From the NCBI GenBank assembly GCA_913056425.1, contig CAJXLR010000026.1, positions 1-12,122 on the forward strand: a DNA stretch of 12,122 bases. Reading direction: 5' to 3'. The stretch is from an uncultured Bacteroidota bacterium (GTDB taxonomy: Bacteria > Bacteroidota > Bacteroidia > NS11-12g > UBA9320). Positions 6,986 through 12,122 of the stretch are shown in pieces; positions within the stretch are counted from its first letter, which is position 1, and each line of letters begins with the position of its first letter. The translations under genes and the position numbers were made by a program. The notes under the pieces are model-generated. The model did no database searches, was not told where the DNA came from, and was given only the letters and a program-made list of their open reading frames with translations.

Positions 6986-8113
6986 ATGAAAAGAACAGTA
7001 CGCCGAGGTTTCTTGTGGCATTTTATTGCCTTAACAGCAACCACACTAACTTCACAAAAATCTAATTGTCAGATAGATAGCTCTCTAAGCGACGTAGGTG
7101 ACATCGCTTTCGTTGCATGGAGCACGAGCAGTCAAGACGGATATGCTTTTGTTCTTATGGACTACTGCTTACCTGGAGATTCCGTTGTTTTTACGGATGA
7201 GGAATGGACGGGAAGTGGTTTCTACTCAACGAACGGAGAAGGTGACAACACGTGGTTTAATTCTACGAGCAACACCTTAAATCCCGGAACTGTGATTGTC
7301 ATTGAAAACGCAGATAACAATCCATCCTCGAACATCGGAAGCGTCTCTGAAACCGATGCCGGATTCTCCATTGCGGCGACCGATCAAATCTTTGCATTTA
7401 CGGGAACACGTTCAAACCCACACCTACTCTCCATGATTGGAGATACAGCCTCTCCAGGGAATCAAACCCTGTCGGGCACCGGATTAATTCCGAATGAAAC
7501 TGCATTACACATGTCATCTGAGCGCATCTACACCGGCCAGACCACGTGCTCAAATGGGCTGGGGAATTGTCTAAGTATGATATACAATCCAAATTCATGG
7601 AAGCAAATAGATTCAAGCCTAGTCTTCCCAAGAGATGTCATCTCAGGCATGAATGGATCCTCACTCCCCGTAGAACTATTATACTTAGAGCTTAATGCGG
7701 ATGGAAGTCTCACCTGGGCGACCGCAAGCGAAGTCAATAATGCGGGATTTGATATTGAAGTTAATCTAGATGGCTTGAATTGGATCCATCATGGTTATGT
7801 GTCGGGTGCCGGAAATTCTGCTGTGATTCAGAAATACTTTTATCTCATCTCACCAACGGTTGGTTTCAACTACGTGCGTTTGATTCAGATTGATTTCGAT
7901 GGAGAAAAAACAGCATCAGACATTCTTCGGATTCCTCGTATCGCTGAAGACGAAACAACTTACCGATTGTTCAATTTCTATGGGGAACTCATATCGAAAT
8001 GCACACGACCTGAAGATGTGCAACTCCTCTCTGAGGGCTTGTATTACCTCGTGCCGGAACGACACGGAAAATCCAACCGAGACGGTGTTCGAAAAATATA
8101 TAAATACGATTAA
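6986..8113 (+). CDS. Secreted modular protein of unknown function, with degenerate T9SS-like C-terminus
   Basis: A 375-residue exported protein. I chose the ATG at 6986, which gives a signal peptide (KRTVRR, then a hydrophobic FLWHFIALTATTL, then SNC before Gln29); an open extension to a GTG at 6905 adds residues that spoil it. Residues about 37-145 form a beta-rich domain seen in Bacteroidota secreted proteins: GDIAFVAWSTSS, YAFVLMDYCLPGDSVVFTD, GEGDNTWF, GTVIVIEN. Residues about 227-315 resemble the fibronectin-like module that usually precedes T9SS signals: LPVELLYLELNADGSLTWATASEVNNAGFDIE, then YVRLIQIDFDG. The last 50 residues resemble the second half of a sorting domain (YRLFNFYGELI, LLSEGLYYLV, KIYKYD) but have no YPNP start. 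No enzyme motif is visible. Its stop overlaps the gpsA stop on the other strand. Confidence 0.7.
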   Translation: MKRTVRRGFLWHFIALTATTLTSQKSNCQIDSSLSDVGDIAFVAWSTSSQDGYAFVLMDYCLPGDSVVFTDEEWTGSGFYSTNGEGDNTWFNSTSNTLNPGTVIVIENADNNPSSNIGSVSETDAGFSIAATDQIFAFTGTRSNPHLLSMIGDTASPGNQTLSGTGLIPNETALHMSSERIYTGQTTCSNGLGNCLSMIYNPNSWKQIDSSLVFPRDVISGMNGSSLPVELLYLELNADGSLTWATASEVNNAGFDIEVNLDGLNWIHHGYVSGAGNSAVIQKYFYLISPTVGFNYVRLIQIDFDGEKTASDILRIPRIAEDETTYRLFNFYGELISKCTRPEDVQLLSEGLYYLVPERHGKSNRDGVRKIYKYD

Positions 8114-9114
8114 TTCAATCGCTTCGTAACCGAATTCACCAAACCTTTTGGCTTCTGCTCCTCATAACCTACGGAGTAAACAAAGTCGGCCAGTGGCATC
8201 GAAACACCTAACTTTTCGTTCATTTCGTGCACCGTTTTCACGGCATAATAGCCTTCTGCAATCATTTTCATTTCGATCTGTGCCGCCTTAACAGAATAAC
8301 CACGTCCAAGCATGTTACCAAAAGTTCGGTTACGGCTAAATTTCGAATAAGCCGTTACAATTAAATCACCGAGATAGGCCGAATCATCGATATCCCTATC
8401 AATTGGATGAACTGCCTCAATAAAGCGCTTGATTTCTCGAATTGCATTAGAAACGAGTACGGCCAAGAAGTTGTCGCCGTATCCTAATCCGTGAAAAATA
8501 CCTGCGGCTATTGCATAAACATTTTTTAATACGGCTGAATACTCTGTGCCGTATATATCATCTGAAGTTGTCGTTTCGATGTAATCCCCTGCCAGCAATT
8601 GCGCAACTTCGGTAGCCAAAGTACGATTCTCAGACGCAATTGTTAGATAGCTGAGCTTTTCAAGGGCTACCTCCTCAGCATGACAAGGGCCTGTTATCAC
8701 TCCAATTTGATCGGCCGTAAGCCCCTTTTGAGTCTTCAGGTAATCCCCAAGAATTTCACTTGTCTCCGGAATCAATCCTTTAACGGCAGACAAGACTGTT
8801 TTGCCCTTAAAGCTGTTTGAATCACATGAGCTCAGAGAACTATGAACAAAAGCGGATGGAATAGCTAATATGAGTGTGTTGCTTTCTGCAATAGTTTGTG
8901 CAATGTCTGCAGAACAGTTTAGACGATTTCTGTCCAAATGCACGTCTCTCAAATAATCCGGATTCTGTCCATGCTCTTGAATGTAAGCTGCCTTTTCATT
9001 GCCCCGCAACCACCAATTAACTTTCGTTTCGGGACTGCTGTCTTGAATGATTTTGACGAGTGCGGTTGCCCAACTTCCTCCTCCTATCACAGCTATTTGT
9101 CCAAGTGAACTCAT
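8110..9114 (-). CDS. gpsA: NAD(P)-dependent glycerol-3-phosphate dehydrogenase
   Basis: GpsA reduces dihydroxyacetone phosphate to sn-glycerol 3-phosphate, the backbone precursor of membrane phospholipids; it acts in the cytoplasm. The protein has 334 residues, the usual length. The Rossmann nucleotide site is IAVIGGGSWATAL (7-19), with the common GxGxxG written as GGGSWA. Further marks are LILAIPS (81-87), SAVKG with Lys112, GPCHAEE (142-148), EYSAVLKN with the catalytic Lys197, and YLGDLIVT with Asp250 followed by SRNRTFG (260-266). I chose the ATG at 9114 because it puts the Rossmann strand at the normal distance from the N-terminus; an in-frame TTG at 9141 is less likely. It lies 39 nt behind tolC in the same direction, so the two are probably co-transcribed, although their functions are not linked. 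Its stop overlaps that of the converging gene. Confidence 0.95.
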   Translation of the reverse strand: MSSLGQIAVIGGGSWATALVKIIQDSSPETKVNWWLRGNEKAAYIQEHGQNPDYLRDVHLDRNRLNCSADIAQTIAESNTLILAIPSAFVHSSLSSCDSNSFKGKTVLSAVKGLIPETSEILGDYLKTQKGLTADQIGVITGPCHAEEVALEKLSYLTIASENRTLATEVAQLLAGDYIETTTSDDIYGTEYSAVLKNVYAIAAGIFHGLGYGDNFLAVLVSNAIREIKRFIEAVHPIDRDIDDSAYLGDLIVTAYSKFSRNRTFGNMLGRGYSVKAAQIEMKMIAEGYYAVKTVHEMNEKLGVSMPLADFVYSVGYEEQKPKGLVNSVTKRLN

Positions 9115-9138
9115 GCTGCGAAGTAACTCAGTGGCAGC

Positions 9139-9146
9139 CAAATATC
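9139..9146 (-). promoter_or_regulatory. Possible internal -7-like element before gpsA
   Basis: On the minus strand this reads GATATTTG, one mismatch from TAnnTTTG, in the 39-nt tolC-gpsA gap. It could give gpsA its own transcript with a leader of about 20 nt. A TTG (9164-9162) is 15 nt upstream, slightly short. Candidate only, but an essential lipid gene behind an efflux gene would benefit from separate expression. Confidence 0.2.
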
Positions 9147-9153
9147 AAAGTGG

Positions 9154-10596
9154 CTACAATTCAATGCTTCCGGTATTGTAGAAGCTCAGAATTACATCAG
9201 CGTAGATGTATTGGTATTCTGCGCGCAGTAAATCATTCTTGGCTACGTTGTAGTCATTCAGTGCCAGGACCATATCCGCCACCGTTGCCACACCTGCTTC
9301 TGACGATTTAAGCACAAAATCGTAGTTCTCTTTTTGAGCCTTTTGATTTTCAAGAGCGGCCAAATAATTAGAGCGTGCGTTCAAGAAGTCTGTGTACGCC
9401 TGCACCACAGATGATTGAATACTTTGGCGCGTCCGTTCGATGTTATTCGTTGCTTGAAGCGACGCTAGTTTGGCGTCTTCAATTGCTGCTCGCGCTTGGT
9501 TGTTGTTGAACACTGGTACCGAAACACTCAAACCTGCAGCTTGACCAAAGTTGTCTTTAAGTTGCTGACCAAAAGCAGTAACTCGTGTGTCGTAACGAGT
9601 AAAATCTGAAACTACCGACTCATTAGGGTTTGAAGCAATGTAACCAATCTGCTGGGTAAAGGATTGTTCATTAAATCGCTCTACTCGAGACTCTGAGTAT
9701 AACGTATTGACATTTGCAAATGCGGTAAGCCTCGGATACAAACCACTCTTTGATATCTCCTGCGTCAAATCGGCACTGCGTTTTTGAGATTCTGCCAGTT
9801 TCATATCCGGCATTAACTCCATGGCGTTCTGCACAACTGCGGCAACAATCCATTCTTTATCCAGGGCCGGAACTCCTACCTCCGGTAGTTCAATTTCTAT
9901 GTTTTCATTTGGCTCTAGAAGTAAGAGTTGCTTCAGACGAACATAGGCAAGTTCAAGTGATCCTTTTGCCGACTGGATGTTCATCATATCACGTGCATCT
10001 TGTGCCTTTAGATTAATGTATTGTCGTTGGTTTACCACGCCTGCTTCGTAGCGCGATTTTGCTTGCTCTAACTGAGTTTTAGTGGCCTTGTTAATCTCTT
10101 CAAAATTCTGAAGTTGTTGTTTGGCAAAAATGATTTGAAGAAACGCATCGGCCACAGACAGCCCAATAGAATTACGTGTTACATCACTTTGGAAACGCGA
10201 ACGCTGTACTTCGTTTTCGCTTCGAGCAATGGTGTTTGCAATCCGTTTCCCGTTGTAAATCGTTACACCGGAAGTGAGCGAAAAGTTATTTGATTGAATA
10301 CTCTGATTTACAAACTGGTTCGTAAACGGGTCAATTGTACGACCAAAATTATAATTATGAGATGCGCTTGCATTTAGCGTTGGGTAACGATCCAGTCGGT
10401 CTTGGTTCAATGCATTCTCGGCACGTAAAATCCCGATTTCTTGATCAATCACATTAAGGTTTTTCTGCAACGCTCGTTCGATGCATGCTTCAAGAGTCCA
10501 TGCCTTGGTACCGGCGTTATCAGTGTTGTTTTGAGCAAGGACAACACCTGTTTTTGAAATCAGCACTATTAAAGTGAAAGCAAAAAGTCTTCTCAT
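9154..10596 (-). CDS. TolC family outer membrane efflux protein
   Basis: A 480-residue outer membrane channel of the TolC/OEP superfamily, which forms a trimeric duct for tripartite efflux pumps or type I secretion. Residues 1-21 are a signal peptide ending VLA before Gln22. There are two OEP repeats, each with strands and long helices. In the first: WTLEACIERALQKNLNV (33-49), LDRYPTLNAS (68-77), NFGRTIDP (83-90), and a helical run near 130-230 including YEAGVVNQ. In the second: AESQKRSADLT, LYPRLTAFANVN, LSVSVPVFNNNQARAAIEDA (356-375), and SSEAGVATVADMVLALNDY (431-449). I prefer the ATG at 10596; the ATG at 10605 is possible, while the ATG at 10620 lies upstream of the promoter element. No adaptor or pump gene is visible, so the partner is elsewhere. 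gpsA follows after 39 nt. Confidence 0.93.
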   Translation of the reverse strand: MRRLFAFTLIVLISKTGVVLAQNNTDNAGTKAWTLEACIERALQKNLNVIDQEIGILRAENALNQDRLDRYPTLNASASHNYNFGRTIDPFTNQFVNQSIQSNNFSLTSGVTIYNGKRIANTIARSENEVQRSRFQSDVTRNSIGLSVADAFLQIIFAKQQLQNFEEINKATKTQLEQAKSRYEAGVVNQRQYINLKAQDARDMMNIQSAKGSLELAYVRLKQLLLLEPNENIEIELPEVGVPALDKEWIVAAVVQNAMELMPDMKLAESQKRSADLTQEISKSGLYPRLTAFANVNTLYSESRVERFNEQSFTQQIGYIASNPNESVVSDFTRYDTRVTAFGQQLKDNFGQAAGLSVSVPVFNNNQARAAIEDAKLASLQATNNIERTRQSIQSSVVQAYTDFLNARSNYLAALENQKAQKENYDFVLKSSEAGVATVADMVLALNDYNVAKNDLLRAEYQYIYADVILSFYNTGSIEL

Positions 10597-10609
10597 CAGA
10601 ACCATGTGG

Positions 10610-10617
10610 CAAAAGTA
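10610..10617 (-). promoter_or_regulatory. Bacteroidota -7 promoter element of tolC
   Basis: The minus strand reads TACTTTTG, an exact match to TAnnTTTG. The next bases are CCAC then ATG at 10605, and the preferred ATG at 10596 is 13 nt after the element. The element lies after the ATG at 10620, so a transcript from it cannot include that codon. No TTG sits at the usual -33 distance; the nearest similar triplet is TTC at 10636-10634. TACTTTTGCC is shared exactly with the lipoprotein promoter at 6883-6874. Confidence 0.55.
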
Positions 10618-10691
10618 CATACTGTTTCATGCAGAATTGTGTCACATCGACTAAGCGCTTTTATTAATCTATAGTCCAAGTTTTTAGGTTG

Positions 10692-11348
10692 ATGTATGCT
10701 GGTGAATTCAAACAAATTGGTGTAACATTGAACGTGCGAGCGCTCAAGTATTCTTCGAAATGGTACCGATGGATTCTTCCAGATTTAACTTGGAGTATAG
10801 AGGAGGATGAGCCTCGGGTGTATCTCACGTTCGACGACGGACCACATCCCGAAATCACCCCGTATGTTCTTGACATTTTGGATAAATACGGATTTAAAGC
10901 GTCGTTCTTTTGTATTGGAGATAATGTTGTGAAGCACCCGGAAACGTACAACGAAGTGTTATCCCGAGGTCATCGAGTAGGGAACCACACCTTCAATCAC
11001 TTAAACGGATTTCAAACCAGCAACAGCCAGTACATAGACAATGTCGCTAAAGCGGCAGAAGTTATTGATTCTAAGTTATTTCGACCGCCGTATGGGAGGA
11101 TTAACGACAGTCAGCGCGGTGTGGTTAAGAAGAAATACGAGATTGTCATGTGGGATATTCTAACACACGATTATTCACCTCGACTGAATAAATCCGATTG
11201 TTTACAGCGCATAAAAAAACTGACAAAACCCGGTTCAATCATCGTGTTTCACGACAGCACCAAAGCGCAAGAAAACCTTGAATACCTACTACCCAAATAC
11301 TGCGAATTCTTAGCAGCAAACAAGTACATATCATGTCAATTACCATAA
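10692..11348 (+). CDS. Polysaccharide deacetylase family protein (NodB homology domain)
   Basis: A carbohydrate esterase family 4 enzyme that removes acetyl groups from N-acetylated (or O-acetylated) sugars with a divalent metal. From the ATG at 10692 it has 218 residues. Motifs: TFDDGPHP (46-53; Asp48 as base, Asp49 as metal ligand), GNHTFNHL with His99 and His103 as ligands, RPPYGR (131-136), MWDILTHDYS (153-162) and IIVFHDS with His187. The site is complete. There is no signal peptide, so it would act in the cytoplasm or be membrane-associated through partners. The true start is uncertain: a GTG at 10734 would give 204 residues, fits the short N-terminus common before the SLTW-like segment (DLTWS), and follows TAACATTG, a near match to the -7 element. 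The last 16 bp overlap the glycosyltransferase gene, so the two are translated together. Confidence 0.9.
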   Translation: MYAGEFKQIGVTLNVRALKYSSKWYRWILPDLTWSIEEDEPRVYLTFDDGPHPEITPYVLDILDKYGFKASFFCIGDNVVKHPETYNEVLSRGHRVGNHTFNHLNGFQTSNSQYIDNVAKAAEVIDSKLFRPPYGRINDSQRGVVKKKYEIVMWDILTHDYSPRLNKSDCLQRIKKLTKPGSIIVFHDSTKAQENLEYLLPKYCEFLAANKYISCQLP

Positions 11349-12122
11349 TTTATGTAGTAGTCTGTGTGATATTCATTTCCATTCAGTTTGTGAGTTTGGT
11401 TGGAATATTCATCCCTCAAAAAAGTGAGGAGCGGCCGGAACTACTACCGAAGGTCAGTTTGTTGCTCGCTGCGCGCAACGAAGAAAAACTAATTCAACGT
11501 AGCTTAGAATCCATTCACCATTTGAATTATCCATCAGATAAGTTAGAAGTCCTGATTGGGAATGATAACAGTACCGACCGTACTGCAGAGATTGTCGAGC
11601 AGTTTATTGCAGACAAGCCAAACTTTACGCTTCATCATATCAAAAAAAATCTAGGAAAGGGGCGAGGAAAAGCTAATGTGTTGGCCCATCTGGCTCAAAA
11701 AGCTTCCGGTGAATTCTTTTTCATAACAGATGTTGATGTGGCGCTACCCGAAAACTGGATTCGTTCATTGCTTGCTGAATTTAAAGAGGATGTGGGCATT
11801 GTTTCCGGTACAAGTACATGTGAGGCGAAGAGCTCTTGGTTCTCAAAAATGCAGTCCATCGATTGGCTTCACTTCATGGGATACATCCAAAGTTTTGCCA
11901 ACTTGGGTGTAAGCTGCACTTCCGTAGGGAACAACATGGCCGTAAGAGCAAAGGCGTATTGGGACACCGGAGGATATGAAGAAATCGCTTTTTCGATAAC
12001 TGAAGACTACAAATTGTTCGAATCGGTTACAAACAGAGGTTGGGACTGGAGGACTCAATGGAGCTCCGATTCTCTGGGATTGGCACCGTCTATTGACTCG
12101 ATTGGTGAAATGCTTCATCAAC
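11333..12122 (+). CDS. Family 2 glycosyltransferase, membrane-bound (3' end cut by window edge)
   Basis: An open frame from ATG 11333 to the edge gives 263 residues with no stop. Residues 4-27 are a membrane segment. The GT-A fold follows: VSLLLAARNEE (41-51), LIGNDNSTDRT (74-84) with Asp78 in the nucleotide site, GKGRGKANVLA (108-118), FITDVDVALPENW (130-142) with the DxD motif Asp133-Asp135, VGNNMAVRAKAYWDTGGYEE (198-217) and SITEDYKLF (221-229) with the acceptor-side Glu224-Asp225. It ends at GEMLHQ, where processive enzymes continue into a Q-x-x-R-W motif; the window stops right there. It resembles polymerising glycosyltransferases such as NodC, PgaC or hyaluronan and cellulose synthases, but a transferase adding single sugars is not excluded. 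Its start lies within the deacetylase gene, 16 bp before that gene's end. Confidence 0.9.
   Translation, partial: MSITIIYVVVCVIFISIQFVSLVGIFIPQKSEERPELLPKVSLLLAARNEEKLIQRSLESIHHLNYPSDKLEVLIGNDNSTDRTAEIVEQFIADKPNFTLHHIKKNLGKGRGKANVLAHLAQKASGEFFFITDVDVALPENWIRSLLAEFKEDVGIVSGTSTCEAKSSWFSKMQSIDWLHFMGYIQSFANLGVSCTSVGNNMAVRAKAYWDTGGYEEIAFSITEDYKLFESVTNRGWDWRTQWSSDSLGLAPSIDSIGEMLHQ

Noticed and set aside
9750..10016. Plus-strand open frame of 88 codons inside tolC
   Set aside because: Shadow of a well-supported TolC-family gene; no start context or motif.
11843..12121. Minus-strand open frame at the right edge
   Set aside because: It is antisense to the glycosyltransferase, whose DxD and TED motifs show that the plus strand is coding.
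1..12122. Mobile elements, CRISPR arrays, tRNA or rRNA genes, toxin-antitoxin or phage-defence systems
   Set aside because: Reading both strands I found no transposase, integrase, direct-repeat array, cloverleaf-like RNA or defence-family motif.

Overview
The window comes from a member of the Bacteroidota, most likely a Flavobacteriia or Cryomorphaceae-like marine or aquatic bacterium. Three things point there. One secreted protein ends in a type IX secretion (T9SS) type A sorting domain with a YPNP start. Two promoters match the Bacteroidota -7 element TAnnTTTG exactly, close to start codons. The proteins themselves (a TolC-family porin with YPTLNAS and NFGRTIDP motifs, a GPCHAEE-type GpsA, a COG2834 sorting protein) have a Bacteroidota look. 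Genes are densely packed; no intergenic stretch exceeds about 200 bases, and I see no RNA gene, IS element, CRISPR array or phage gene.

Layout. 12-767 (-) is a periplasmic LolA-like lipoprotein-sorting protein; an ATG directly after its stop may begin the next gene off the left edge. 961-2355 (+) is a beta-helix protein with a T9SS signal, ended by a strong hairpin terminator. 2396-3960 (-) is a two-gene overlapping unit: an M48 metalloprotease lipoprotein followed by a DUF2233/NAGPA-type phosphodiester glycosidase. 4071-5429 (+) is an M20 dipeptidase. 5430-6869 (-) is a lipoprotein with a second beta-helix. 6986-8113 (+) is a secreted modular protein of unknown function. 8110-10596 (-) is tolC followed by gpsA. 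10692-12122 (+) is a NodB-type polysaccharide deacetylase overlapping a family 2 glycosyltransferase that runs off the right edge.

Most of the window deals with the cell envelope: lipoprotein sorting, periplasmic proteolysis, surface beta-helix proteins, an outer-membrane efflux duct, the G3P precursor for phospholipids, and a polysaccharide-building pair. Nothing proves that these units act together. The two beta-helix proteins appear to reach the surface by different routes (T9SS versus lipoprotein export).

I do not see a clearly new multi-gene system. The observations most worth checking are the near-leaderless promoters, tail-to-tail gene pairs with no room for terminators, a possible degenerate T9SS domain without YPNP, and the deacetylase/glycosyltransferase pair. 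All functions are inferred by reading motifs; no search was run.
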